A stretch of DNA of 64,000 nt from Effrenium voratum (lineage: Eukaryota; Sar; Dinophyceae; Suessiales; Symbiodiniaceae). The stretch spans positions 159,001 to 223,000 of the forward strand of contig CAUJNA010003781.1 in assembly GCA_963377175.1 (NCBI GenBank), given 5' to 3'. Made by a program: the position numbers and the translations under genes. A model generated the notes under the pieces. The model ran no database searches. It was not told where the DNA came from and saw nothing but the letters and a program-made list of their open reading frames with translations. Positions 19,738 through 29,639 of this stretch are shown here, one piece after another. The stretch's first letter is position 1. Each line of letters starts with the position of its first letter.

Positions 19738-20032
19738 ACAGATCTCCAGTGATAGATTCCCTTTAAAGCAAACAGGGGACAATCGCATAAACATTCTGAA
19801 GCCAAAGCCTAAGAAGCCTAATGGCCATGGGGAAAGGGCAGCTGTTGCTAATCTAAGATGGTTTCCACTATGCCCCCATATCCCAGAAAGCCCTCCAAAA
19901 TAGTGGTTTGGCAATTTGGGGGTCTCACTTGCGTCGTGGATGGCCCCAAAAAAGGTCTCAAACTTGTTGTATGCCACTGGCCAAACCCAACACCCAAGAG
20001 GTATGAAGCCCGAAACGGAACTCAGGAAGCAG
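19738..20032. repeat. Two dispersed repeats in tandem
   Basis: 19738-19795 belongs to the TCCAGTAGTGA family (CTCCAGTGATAGATTCCC). 19940-20032 belongs to a second family with the pattern GATGGCCCCAAAAAAGG, CCAAACCCAA and CTCAGGAAG, seen also at 20735-20935, 22940-23005, 23172-23265 and 33045-33130. Confidence 0.5.
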
Positions 20033-20284
20033 TTTGGGTAGTGGACACCATACAGTTGAGCTGAGAGGAAAGCCGGATGAACACCTCAAAAAACGAAGGC
20101 TCCTATGAGCCAAAAAAAGCCATCACAGCCTAGTGACACTACTCCCATGGTTGTCAGGAACCTCCCACAAAAAGGGGAAACCCAAAGGACAACAATTAGC
20201 CCCTGGTTGGCCACATTTGTCACTATTCGCCCCTATTGGGATTCTTCCATTTGCTTTTCTCGCGCCCTGGAGAAATGTGAAAAC

Positions 20285-20340
20285 ATATGTCCAGTAGTGA
20301 CAAGTTCCCCTTTAAACCAGGGGAAAACACGATAATGGCA
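20285..20340. repeat. TCCAGTAGTGA family repeat
   Basis: Matches positions 8-62 (TGTCCAGTAGTGA, CCCTTTAAACCAGGGGA). Confidence 0.5.
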
Positions 20341-20455
20341 CGTTCATCTCATGGAAGAAAAACAAGTCACCCCAAAACAACCGTCTCCCCAAAGCAGTCA
20401 CCCGCCACGGGGACTCCACGGGTTTCTTCTTGTCACTTCAGCCGATGGAAGGATT

Positions 20456-20564
20456 CTCAGTTGTTCAGTGACCCTGGAAAAAAAGGGACCCATTTTTGGG
20501 AAGACCATTCTAGTGGGGCAGCCACCAAAAAAAAAGGAAAAAAGGGAGCCACTGAACAACTGAG
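20456..20564. mobile_element. MITE family B, copy 2, with GATT target duplication
   Basis: 109 bp with perfect 14-bp terminal inverted repeats (CTCAGTTGTTCAGT / ACTGAACAACTGAG), flanked by GATT on both sides. The core matches 9308-9419. Two different 4-bp duplications at two copies strongly support real transposition. Confidence 0.88.
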
Positions 20565-20586
20565 GATTTGGAGGGGGGGGGCGAAC

Positions 20587-20659
20587 CCCGCTCTCCGGGC
20601 GCCTCCCGGCGCAGGTCCGCCACCCCCATGGCGCGCGCAGCGTCTTGGGCCTCCTGCGC
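20587..20659 (-). CDS. Coiled-coil micro-exon candidate
   Basis: Acceptor CTTTTGCCAG|G and GT donor (GAGCGGG|GTTCGC) bracket 73 nt, phase 0 at the start, encoding AQEAQDAARAMGVADLRREA. It is alanine-, arginine- and glutamate-rich with a helical pattern. The island sits immediately after MITE B in unrelated sequence. Confidence 0.58.
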
Positions 20660-20734
20660 CTGGCAAAAGAAAACGAGTCCAGGGGCCGGAAAAAAAAAGT
20701 CTTCCCAACGACTTGTTGACCTCAATGCTCCAAA

Positions 20735-20935
20735 CCCCGAAAAAGTCCAAAAATGGTCCACCAAAAGGGTCCAAAGCTGTTTGTGTACCACCAAGGGTCT
20801 TGTTTAAAGGGTGTGGACTTGTTGTTGACCACCAAAATGGTCACCACAACCAGCGGTTCAAGGGTTTGAACTCTTTGACCACCCAACAAAATCCAAACCC
20901 AAGTGACTGAAGTCCGAAACGGCACTCAGGAAGTG
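20735..20935. repeat. Dispersed repeat (GGCCCCAAAAAAGTCC family), expanded
   Basis: Contains several AAAGTCCAAA/ACCACCAAAATGGTC segments and ends ACTCAGGAAGTGAG, as in other members of the family. It looks like two overlapping copies. Confidence 0.45.
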
Positions 20936-20985
20936 AGCCGACGTGTCTCCTTTTTCTGAGCCTTCTGTGGCTGGTTTTTGAAGAT

Positions 20986-21117
20986 TAGGTCCTCCCGATT
21001 TGAGAGGTTGGAATGAGTTGGTACCAACTTTTTTCAGCTTTGTCGATTTCAGTTTGGGAACCGAATCTCCCAACCAAAAAAGGGAGTGAGAAAGGGCACC
21101 AATTTCTGGGGGACCTA
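20986..21117. mobile_element. MITE family A, complete copy
   Basis: 132 bp, TAGGTCCTCCCGATTTG ... TTTCTGGGGGACCTA, TA at both borders. Confidence 0.78.
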
Positions 21118-21164
21118 GGAGACCAAAAGGAAGCCCCGGTTGGGGGGTCCCCGTTCCATCTTCT

Positions 21165-21235
21165 CCAACGCGCCTTTTCAGCGTCCCCATGGCGTCTCCG
21201 ATCGAGGGAACGGACATGCGAAGCTTTTTCGGGAA
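21165..21235 (-). CDS. Ambiguous coding island
   Basis: A minus-strand GC-rich island with two open frames: LRMSVPSIGDAMGTLKRRVG and VRSLDRRRHGDAEKARW. The second is more helix-like. No clean acceptor is visible. Confidence 0.22.
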
Positions 21236-21607
21236 GGAAACCAACGGGAAGCCTTCCAATTGCCTTTTCGGCCCGCTGGAAAAAAGAAGAATACTGTATG
21301 TCCAGCAAATTCGCCCGAAAGACAAAATGAGAACACCTGTCCGGTAAAATCCCCTTTATACCCAAGCGTGGGAAAATCGCACACTTCTTCTCGAGCAGAT
21401 GGAAGACGCCCCCCGAGTTTCCACCAATCCGCGTATCAGTTTCCTTTTTGTTTGCCATCGTGTGGGAGTACGGGGGTTCACCCCCAAATGAGCATGGGCA
21501 CAATTTTCCCCAGGAAGTGGGACGGACGATTTTTGGCGCGATTTTTTCTCCCCACTGGTCGTCCCATGTGTAGCGACTCGAATCCCCCGAACGCTCGCAG
21601 GCCACGC

Positions 21608-21688
21608 CTGGATCTCCCGCTCCAGCTTCTGAGCCTTCCGGCGCGGACCGAGAGGCAGCGTCTTTGGGCCAGAGGGAGAAATCGAGGC
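21608..21688 (-). CDS. 81-nt phase-0 exon candidate with GC donor
   Basis: Acceptor CCTGTCAG|G and GC donor (GAGATCCAG|GCGTGG) bracket exactly 27 codons. The end, RRKAQKLEREIQ, is coiled-coil-like. The donor context is shared with the 33-nt exon at 29607-29639 (AAG|GCGTGG). Another frame through the same island is open, so the reading is likely but not certain. Confidence 0.5.
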
Positions 21689-22540
21689 CTGACAGGAAAC
21701 ATGAAACATGTAAATAAATCTTTAAAAGCTGGATTTTTGTTGTAGAATAATAATAATTATTAACAAAAGGGCCTCTGGGTGTCCCAAATCAAAAGCTGAT
21801 CTTAGACCCTGGTTTGGGATGAGCTTGGTGCCCCCCCCCGCCCCAAGCCAGCAGTAGACGATCAATGCTGTTGTCCATGTGCATGTTCAGCGCAAAAAAA
21901 AGAAGAAGATAGAACGTGCCAGTAACTACCACGTCCCTTCATCCAACGGCCTACCACTGATATTGAGCTTGATTGACTGTCCTCAGATGCCCTGCTAAAA
22001 AGCTCAAAATTAGTGTCTTACATGAACACCCCCAAACCCACCTACAACCTAAAAACGGAAGGTGACTGGGCACCACCAAGTTGAGACGTCAACTTAAAAA
22101 TGTCTCCACCAAACCCGCCTTCTCAACGCCCCCAAAGTGGTTTCCCAACTTCCCTGACCAATGCGTATTGCCCTCCGGGGCAAACAAACTTTGCGCTGGT
22201 CGGAGAACACAGGTTCTCCCAAAAAGCTAAAGGTTGAAGATGCAAGCAAATAGCAGGCAAGAATCATTGTGTCTTTCTAAGGGTTGGACCTAGCCCTCAA
22301 GACAACTGGGCTCCCTGTTCAACGGGCTAGTTGTTTAGACAACATGGAGTGTGTCAAAGTACAACCAAGATGTTAGTTCTCCTGTTGGGTTCCCTTTATA
22401 TAAACCGACCCAAGCACAGCCACACACATGTTTGCCCCGGTTGTTCGGGCCTTTTGGGGCTTGCGTCTTTTGCAACCCTTCCGTAACCCCCTCATATTTT
22501 CCGGTTTCCGCAAAAGACAAGCCACGTAAGGCCATGATTG

Positions 22541-22630
22541 AGTGTGTCTTTTTTGCGAGAACCCTTTTTCGGTTGGGTTTAACGGGAAACCAAAAGGGAC
22601 ACCACCATTTTAGGGGTCCCGCTGAAAACA
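22541..22630. repeat. GGGAAACCAAAAGG family repeat
   Basis: A single copy of the block GGTTTAACGGGAAACCAAAAGG ... CCATTTTAGGGGTCCC, related to the tandem copies at 5230-5600. It is adjacent to the exon at 22636. Confidence 0.45.
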
Positions 22631-22635
22631 TACAC

Positions 22636-22698
22636 CCACTTCGAGCGGACCAGGGTCGGTTCAAGCAAATTGTGCCCTGGGCGCAACGGCACCGCCTT
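22636..22698 (-). CDS. 63-nt phase-0 exon candidate
   Basis: A consensus acceptor (CAAATTACAG|A) and GT donor (TCGAAGTGG|GTGTAT) bracket exactly 21 codons beginning KAVPLRPGHNLLEPTLVRSK. Both borders are canonical and the length is a multiple of three, like 9683-9745. Not coiled coil; no family is recognised. Confidence 0.55.
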
Positions 22699-23171
22699 CT
22701 GTAATTTGGGGGGCTGAAGTGTTGTTTAAACAACCTTAGGTTTCAGGGGCAGCCAAGGGCCATTTGGAGGGGCCCATCTCAAAGAAAGGCCCAACATGGG
22801 GTCGGAACAATTGGGAAGACCGTCTCAGTGGTTGATCGAAATGCTCATCATCCACTCAGCTGGGTGTTGCGCCCCCCGGCACGAGCAACGTCCAGTGTCA
22901 GTGGGGCAAAAACGCACTTCCTGAGAGCGGCAACAAAAACTGAATGAACTTTCTGTTTACCACCAAAATGGCCTTCCCAAAAAGTGTGCACTCCAGGAAC
23001 GCGGGAATCGGACAGTGAATTGGTTGCTGTCCTCCCACTTGACACAGAACCTGACAGGGGGTCCCTGGAAAAGGAAATCGGTCTCCCCGGACCCTGTCAG
23101 GTTCCATGTTACTATGGAACCAATGGAGATCTCCATGGGTTCCCCCCCCAACTCCATCTGTTCACTTGCTG

Positions 23172-23265
23172 AGTGGATGGCCCCAAAAAAAGTCCAAACT
23201 TTTTAGAGTTGCCACTAAAATGGTCCAAACCCAAAAAGCGGTTTAAGTCCATGAACTCATGAAGT
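23172..23265. repeat. Dispersed repeat (GGCCCCAAAAAAGTCC family)
   Basis: GATGGCCCCAAAAAAAGTCC, CACTAAAATGGTCC and AACTCATGAAGTG match 33045-33130 and relatives. Confidence 0.5.
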
Positions 23266-23300
23266 GCGTCTTTTCACGCGGAAGGGGATCATCGATCCCT

Positions 23301-23387
23301 TTCCGCTTTCCCGAAAGCCGTCGCCTCCTCGCCCAGCTGGGTCTTGCGCGCCTCGAGGTCCGCCTCGACCGACTTGGGGACCGCGAG
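23301..23387 (-). CDS. Coiled-coil exon candidate
   Basis: A GC-rich island after a possible acceptor (GGTGCCTAG|C). It encodes LAVPKSVEADLEARKTQLGE and then EATAFGKAE, strongly helical and charged. The 3' border is uncertain: only a GA donor is at hand near GCG|GAAAGG. Confidence 0.52.
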
Positions 23388-23448
23388 CTAGGCACCGACT
23401 CGGATCTCTAGATACTAGGGTACTAGGAAAAGGAGCACTCGGTTGCAA

Positions 23449-23545
23449 AGTCTGCTCCCCTGCTAAAAGCTTAACTTTTGGTGGTTTAATGGAAAACCCA
23501 CTAGTTGGAAAAAAGTTAAAGTCGTAACATCCAAGCACAATGCAC
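23449..23545. repeat. Foldback family F, short arm variant
   Basis: CTCCCCTGCTAAAAGCTTAAC, TTTTGGTGGTTTAATGGAAA and AAAAGTTAAAGTCGTAACAT. The same variant recurs at 39222-39312 and 40890-40990. Confidence 0.55.
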
Positions 23546-23893
23546 CAAAGAGCTAGTGCCGGGAAAAGCCTAGTATCTCTCAAAAAGCCGGGGTGTCGAA
23601 AAAGGCTACTAGGAACTTACCACCCGGATATATTTTTGTTTGAGAGATGTGACAACATATGTGCACAGAAAACTGGGGCGCGCAAGGTCTTTCTTTCACG
23701 GGACCCCCAAGTGAGGCGACACATGGGATAGCAGAAAAAATCAACTAGGTTTGCGGGGGGAGGCCTTTCCGAAGGCCAAGGAAAAGAGCGACCAAGTCTT
23801 CCAAGGAGGTGGCTGGAGCTTCCATGTTCGTCTGGGGGAGTGTAAACCAATGCGGGCATGATGGAAGAATCTGCCCGCAGCCACGCGAGTTAC

Positions 23894-23932
23894 CCAGCCT
23901 GCTTCCGCCGCAGAGCGTCGTACCTCGGCGCT
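23894..23932 (-). CDS. 39-nt phase-0 micro-exon candidate
   Basis: A pyrimidine-rich acceptor (GGCTGTCCTCTGCAG|A) and GT donor (GCAGGCTGG|GTAACT) bracket exactly 13 codons, SAEVRRSAAEAGW. Charged, helical. One of four 39-nt phase-0 islands in the series. Confidence 0.55.
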
Positions 23933-23969
23933 CTGCAGAGGACAGCCCCGGTTTGCGCAAGGGTAGCAA

Positions 23970-24390
23970 ATTGGCCCAAGCAAAACGGAACAAAGAACAA
24001 ACAAAAAAAAACAGAACAATGTGCTGCGCCGGCAGTTTGGCCATCGTTCTTGGGTTCGAGGCAACCCTGCCCGTGGGTCGTGTTGAAGGGAGCCAACAGT
24101 TTAACTGGAAGCCGGTCGAAAGCATTGCAGCGTCTACGCTTCGAAACGTGCAAGTTTTTTGGGGGGGAAACTTGCATGTGTGTATGCCGAGGTCAAGCAG
24201 CTTGCTTGTGGTCACTAGAAACAGTCATCCCAGCAGTTCTCATTGTAAATTCGTCTCCAAAGGCACGCCGCTTCTAAAATGGACAGCCTGTTGGGATGGT
24301 CATCTGCAACAAAAACAGGGTGCAGGAAGACAGCGATTCTCCCATGAGACCGAATCAAACTCGTATGTGCGCGGGGTCCCGACCCTTTTT
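23970..24390 (+). CDS. Long plus-strand open frame, probably chance
   Basis: A plus frame open for more than 130 codons up to MITE C, with coding-like stretches (SLAIVLGFEATLPVGRVEG). The minus strand is also open in part. No family, start context or border supports it. Confidence 0.15.
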
Positions 24391-24392
24391 TT

Positions 24393-24523
24393 GCTGTGGT
24401 GGGCGAAATCCGCTTCGCACCGCCTAAGAAACCCTAGGCTGCTCTAAATATCAACAACCGTCGTGGCTTCAAGCATGGTTTCATTTCGTGGTGCGAAGGG
24501 ATTTCGAAACCATCCACCGTACA
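24393..24523. mobile_element. MITE family C, diverged copy
   Basis: Left CTGTGGTGGGCGAAATCCGC followed by CACCGCCTAAGAAACCCTAGG; right CGTGGTGCGAAGGGATTTCG then CCATCCACCGTAC. Same architecture as 9043-9167 with a different core. Confidence 0.65.
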
Positions 24524-24886
24524 ACCAAACCAAGGGCGTGGTTTTGCACACGGTCTGTGTTGAAATGGGGAGCCCCCTAAATGAGTGAGCGGATTACCTA
24601 AGTCTGTCTCGGCAACCACCCTACAGGTACCGAGCCTCAAAGCGGTACAATGGTTTTGATCAAAGGGGAGGTTATGGGAACTGACTTGAGAGGTGGGTAA
24701 ACGACAAAGTTGAGGGTAAAGAGAGATCACCAGCCCTTAACCGCCAAACCACCAACCCAAACCACCAGAGATGAAACCTCTGGCAACCTCGTTCCGGTTC
24801 CAGGAGGAGCCCCAAGGTTTCAAGTGTTGCTTCTTACCCCAAAAAAGACGGCACCCTTGGTTTTGAATTCTATCTTGTAGTCAACC

Positions 24887-25001
24887 TAGGTTCTTAAGTA
24901 GAGAGGCTAGAATAAGATGGTACCCTTGTTTCTGTAGTCTCTTTTAGTAGGGGAACCCTCCCCACAAAAAGTTGGTAAACGGGCACTACTGGGGGGGCCT
25001 A
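24887..25001. mobile_element. MITE family A, complete copy
   Basis: 115 bp, TAGGTTCTTAAGTAG ... CTACTGGGGGGGCCTA. The ends are slightly diverged. Confidence 0.72.
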
Positions 25002-25225
25002 GCAACAAGTGGAACCCCTGGCTGCACTCGCGTTGAACTCCGTGATCTTATTGTGCTGGCGGCGTGGGAGCCAGGGACGGGCCCGAGGGACAGAATTGGT
25101 CTTCGGAATCAATCCAACTCAGTTCCCCCCAGGATCGAAAAAAAGCAAGGAGAACAGAACGCTAGCAGCTAGCATAGCCAGCTTGCGTGACAAATGGGTT
25201 TGAAGCTACTACCCTCAATTCATAC

Positions 25226-25258
25226 AGTGGACGGGCGAAATCCTGCACCCACTGCATG
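25226..25258. repeat. MITE family C half-copy
   Basis: ACAGTGGACGGGCGAAATCC followed by TGCACCC; one end only. Confidence 0.5.
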
Positions 25259-25312
25259 GGGTGGACAGTTGGAAGACTGGGGAAACGCCGCCCATCCCGA
25301 TTGGTGCAAAAC

Positions 25313-25430
25313 TAGGTCCTCCAGTAGAAAGGCTAGAAAAAAAGGTACCCTTTTTTCTGCAGTCTATTTTAGTAGCGGAACCGAATCCCCCAACCAAAAA
25401 CGGGGTGACAAAGGACACCAATTGCTGGAC
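25313..25430. mobile_element. MITE family A, right end truncated
   Basis: Starts TAGGTCCTCCAGTAG. The core is intact and it stops at CACCAATTGCTGGACC. Confidence 0.7.
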
Positions 25431-25495
25431 CCAGAAAATTTCGGGGGTGTCTGTTTTGAGGGTTCCGCCCTCCATTTCGTCCGGACAGCTGGTAC

Positions 25496-25611
25496 CCTTT
25501 CCGAGCGGCTCTTCCTGCTTCTCCCGCATCCGGCGCCCGAGGAACTCCTCGTCGAAAGGAGCCCCGTGCGAGATGGGATCCACCAAACGGCAGGGAAACG
25601 AGCACAACAGC
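25496..25611 (-). CDS. Candidate exon with charged helix
   Basis: 116 nt with GT donor (GGAAAGG|GTACCA) and possible acceptor (TCAATTGAG|G). It encodes 38 codons including DPISHGAPFDEEFLGRRM then REKQEEPLGK. It is acidic and basic residue rich and helix-like at the 3' side. The GC-rich part is 25496-25585; the upstream 25 bases are less convincing. Confidence 0.5.
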
Positions 25612-26192
25612 CTCAATTGAAAAGGGGCTACTCAGTCATGGCTTCTGGGTTTAGTGTTGGCCCTTATAGCGCCTCAGTTCAAAAGCCCCCCCAAATTCAT
25701 ACGTTGGAGTCTTGTCCATAGGAAGGTCTTAGCTTCCCTCGGGCTTTGGTCTGCGACAGAACAAGGAATCTGTTCAAATGGTGAAGGGGACAGCTCAAAA
25801 AATATGTGCAGATCTCGCCATAGTTGCGGAACAGTCAAAGTGTAATGCGTTCCCATGAAATTATGTGCCACTTCGAATGGCGTCCCTTGATCCTCTACAA
25901 AGTTTGGGTCCCGTGCAGAAGCGTAATGAAGGGACTTGCAGATTCCCTCCTCCCAACAGCTTGGGGCTGATGGCAACCAACAGGAAACAAGGGCACCCCT
26001 CTTTCTTCACACCCCCAATCCAAAGGACCATAGGCCAATGCAATCCCAGATCGATCAACCTGCCAAATGAAGAAGGGTGTTGACCCCAAGAGCAGCCCTG
26101 GGTTCCCATTTGCGACTAAGCCCGAGTTCCACGTCACGAGGAGCACGTTGGCGAACGCACGTCTACAAAGAATGGGGGCGTCTTTTTTGGAG

Positions 26193-27108
26193 GAGTGTGC
26201 TCTTGTTTAGCTTCGCTTAAAAGGAAACATGGAGGAGCGTTCTTGCTTGGATTTGCTTAGAAGGAAACATGGAGGAGTGCTCTTGTTTCGCTTTGCTTAA
26301 AAGGAAACATGGAGGAGTCTTCTTGTTTGGTTTGCTTAGAGGGAAACATGGAGGAGTGTTCTTGTTTAGCTTTGCTCAAAGGAAACATGGAGGAGTGTTC
26401 TTGTTTAGCTTTGCTCAAAGGAACCATGGAGGAGTGTTCTTGCTTAGCTTTGCTTAAAGGGAAACATGGAGCAGTGCTCGTGTTTATTTTTGCTTAAGAG
26501 GAACCATGGAGGAGTGTTCTTGTTTAGTTTTGCTTAAAAGGAAACATGGAGGGGTACTCTTGTTTATCTTTGTTTAAAAGGAAACCTGGAGGAGCGGTCT
26601 TGCTTGGATTTGCTTAGAAGGAAACATGGAGGAGTGTTCTGGCTTAGCTTTCCTTAAAAGGAAACGTGGAGGAGTGCTCTTGTTTCGCTTTGCTTAAAAG
26701 GAAACATGGAGGAGTCTTCTTGTTTGGTTTTGCTTAGAAGGAAACATGGAGGAGTGTTCTTGTTTAGCTTTGCTCAAAGGAACCATGGAGGAGTGTTCTT
26801 GCTTAGCTTTGCTTAAAGGGAAACATGGAGCAGCGCTCGTGTTTATTTTTGCTTAAGAGGAACCATGGAGGAGTGTTCTTGTTTAGTTTTGCTTAAAAGG
26901 AAACATGGAGGGGTACTCTTGTTTATCTTTGCTTAAAAGGAATCCTGGAAGAGTGTTCTTGTTTAGCTTTGCATAAAAGGAAAAATGGAGGAGTGCTCTT
27001 GTTTATCTTTGCTTAAAAGGAACCATGGAAGAGTCTTCTTGTATATCTTTGCTTAAAAACAACCATGGACGAGTCTTCTTGTATAGCTTTGCTTAAAAGC
27101 GGCCAGGA
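26193..27108. repeat. 40-bp minisatellite with higher-order structure
   Basis: About 23 copies of a 40-bp unit with consensus GGAGGAGTGTTCTTGTTTAG followed by CTTTGCTTAAAAGGAAACAT. Variants (CGCTT, GGATT, GTTTTG, TATTTTT) recur in the same order at about 357-bp offset (for example 26231 and 26588; 26439 and 26795). So a block of about nine units has been duplicated. It lies in the intron upstream of 25496-25611. Confidence 0.92.
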
Positions 27109-27140
27109 AACATATCTGAGCCTTTTCCTTTCAAAGTAAC

Positions 27141-27302
27141 CTCCACATCTCCAGGTGCTTCTTGAGGTTCTCCTGGTGCCACGCCCGCTCCCGCAAGATC
27201 TTTGCGGCTTCATCCGCGTGCTTTTTGCGTTCTGCCTGGGCAGTCTGTGCCTCTGTCAAGGCTGAGCATTGCTCCGCGAAGGTCGCCAACCGATTCATCG
27301 AC
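27141..27302 (-). CDS. Coiled-coil exon, 162 nt
   Basis: The largest clear exon of the coiled-coil series. Acceptor GGGGCCAAAG|G and GT donor (ATGTGGAG|GTTACT). It encodes about 53 codons with segments ATFAEQCSALTEAQTAQAER, KKHADEAAKILRERA and WHQENLKKHLEMW. Almost every position fits an amphipathic helix. The WxxxNLKKHLEMW end resembles the peptide encoded at 34200-34251, suggesting an internal repeat in the protein. Confidence 0.72.
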
Positions 27303-27729
27303 CTTTGGCCCCGGCAAGGTCCGTGATGAGCTTTCGGACTCCAGGCCATGTTGCAAACAGCCCTAGAACAACAACGTGGCCGAACTGGACACGTGTCAGA
27401 CTAGGAGATCTCAAAAATGGGTTTCATCAACTGTCCCCTTAAAACCCATCTTAAGCCCAATTTGGGCACCCTCCAGAACAATACAATGTTGTCAAGGACT
27501 GTCAGAGAGTCAAAACCTGATCATTTACCTAAATGAATTGGGCTGTCCTCAGCTTTCCTGGATGGCTGGGGGCCACAAAGGTGGTGGCGCCAAGCCCGGC
27601 CTCCTTGAAGTGAGCAACGTCCTTCTCCACGTCCCCCTAGACGGTTGGGAGGGGAATAGGACACCCCTGCTAGGTCCTATGCGTGTAGAGTAAATGTACT
27701 GAAATAGCGTGTTAGTGTAGTGGCATGCA

Positions 27730-28054
27730 ATTGAATGTGATGATGTGTTGCGTTGTATCTGAGTGTTGTGTTGTCTTGTGTAGTGGCGTGTGTGGTGCGG
27801 TGTGTGGTGTGTGTGTGTGTGTGAGTTGCGAGTGTGCGTGTCTGTGTGTTTGTGTGGTGTGTGTGTGTGTGTGTGGTGCGTGGTGCGTGGTGCGTGTGTG
27901 CGTGTGTGCGTGTGTGCGTGTGTGCGTGTGTGCGTGTGTGCGTGTGTGCGTGTGTGCGTGTGTGCGTGTGTGCGTGTGTGCGTGTGTGCGTGTGTGCGTG
28001 TGTGCGCGTGTGTGCGTGTGTGCGCGTGTGTGCGTGTGTGCGTGTGTGCGTGTG

Positions 28055-28089
<35 letters not shown>

Positions 28090-28090
28090 C

Positions 28091-28138
<48 letters not shown>

Positions 28139-28172
28139 TGGGTGGGTGGGTGGGTGTGTGTGTGTGTGTGCG

Positions 28173-28207
<35 letters not shown>

Positions 28208-28900
28208 GTGCGTGTGTGTGTGTGTGATGTATGTGTGTGTTGTGTGCGCGTGTGTGTGTGTGTGTGTGTGGTGTGTGTGTGTGGTGTGTGTGCGGTGGGG
28301 TGTGTGTGTGGTGTGTGTGGTGTGTGTGCGGTGGGGTGTGTGTGTGGTGTGAGTGGTGCGTGTGTTTGTGTGGTGAGGGGTGTGTGTGTGTGTGGGGTGT
28401 CTGTGTGTCTATTGTGTGTGTGGTGTGTGGTGTGTGGTGTGTCGTGTGTGGTGTGTGTGTGTGTAGTGGTGTTGTGTGGTGGTGTGGTGTGGTGTGGTCT
28501 GGTCTGGTCTGGTCTGGTCTGGTGTGGGTTTGTGCGAGTGGTGTGTGTGTGTGTGCGTGTGTGGTGAGTGGTGTGTGTGGGGTGTCTGTGTGTGTGTGTC
28601 TATGTGTGTGTCTTGTAAGTGGTGCGTGTGTGTGTGTGTGTGTGTCTTGTGAATGGTGTGTGTGTGCGTGTGGTGTGTGGTGTGTGTGTGTGTGGGGGGC
28701 GTGTGTGGGGTGCGTGGGGCGTGTGGGGTGTGGGGGGTGTGTGGGGCCTGTGGGTTGTGTGGGTGTGTGTGGTGTGTGTGTGTGGGGTGTGCGTGGGTGT
28801 GTGGGGTCTGTGGGGGGTGTGCATCTGTGTGTGTGTGTGTGCGTGCGTGTGTGTTTGTGTGTTTGTGTGTCTCTGTGTGTGCGCGCGTGTGTCCGCGAGT

Positions 28901-28933
<33 letters not shown>

Positions 28934-28965
28934 GGGGTGCGTGCGTGCGTGCGAGCGTGCGTGCG
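27730..28965. repeat. GT/GTGC/GTGG array running into the assembly gap
   Basis: About 1.2 kb of alternating GT with blocks of (GTGTGC)n at 27895-28055, (GTGC)n at 28056-28140, GTGTGGT mixtures and (GTCTG)n near 28497. All apparent frames through it are artefacts of the repeat. Confidence 0.97.
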
Positions 28966-29065
28966 NNNNNNNNNNNNNNNNNNNNNNNNNNNNNNNNNNN
29001 NNNNNNNNNNNNNNNNNNNNNNNNNNNNNNNNNNNNNNNNNNNNNNNNNNNNNNNNNNNNNNNNN
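28966..29065. other. Assembly gap
   Basis: Exactly 100 N, the usual placeholder for a gap of unknown size. The true GT array is likely longer than shown. Confidence 0.99.
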
Positions 29066-29074
29066 GGGTTCGGG

Positions 29075-29160
29075 GATTCCAAGTCAGCGTCACCCCGTGC
29101 CCCAAGCCCCCCAGATTCGCCGCGAAAGCAGGACCGCCCTGCGCTCCTACTGCTGGCACG
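29075..29160 (-). CDS. Candidate exon after the gap
   Basis: A GC-rich minus-strand island with acceptor GAGCTTGTCAG|C (or GGAGCGCAG|G) and GT donor (GGGCACGGG|GTGACG). The frame LVPAVGAQGGPAFAANLGGL is open, as is a second one (RSCFRGESGGLGARGDAD). Reading uncertain. Confidence 0.3.
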
Positions 29161-29606
29161 AGCTGACAAGCTCCCAGCATGAGCGTGAAACCCATGCTTT
29201 CACTTCTGCAAATATGGGCAGAAGTCTTGCAATGAGAGACCCCGAAAATGGGTTCAACTTGGCTTCGCTTTCAGCGCTAAGTCGAGGATGGATGGGAGCC
29301 CTCCCATGGGAACACACGAAAGGTCCCCAAAAGTTGCACTTTGACCAACTTTTGTCGCACTGAAACTCTCACGTTTGCTATTCAAGGGCGATTGAGGGAC
29401 AACTGCAATGATCAGCAGCTTCAGCTTCCCAATGTCCGCATCTTACGCTGAGACCTTACATCCTGACGATAGAATACTGTTTTGAAGGTACTCTTTGTTG
29501 GATTGAAGGGAAACCAAAAGAACACCAACATGCGTGAATAGCCCTGATTTGACATACACCCAAATATGCAGTTTTCCCATTCACGTGGGAACCCCATGTG
29601 CCACGC

Positions 29607-29639
29607 CTTGCTCTTCTCAGCCAGGGCTTCGCGCAAGGC
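29607..29639 (-). CDS. 33-nt phase-0 micro-exon candidate with GC donor
   Basis: Acceptor CTTTCGCCAG|G and GC donor (AGCAAG|GCGTGG) bracket exactly 11 codons, ALREALAEKSK. Very similar in start to the island at 35179 (ALREQMELQRL). Confidence 0.58.

Noticed and set aside
27549..29195. Very long histidine/threonine-rich frame and several cysteine/valine-rich frames
   Set aside because: Pure translation of the GT/GTGC array, crossing the assembly gap.
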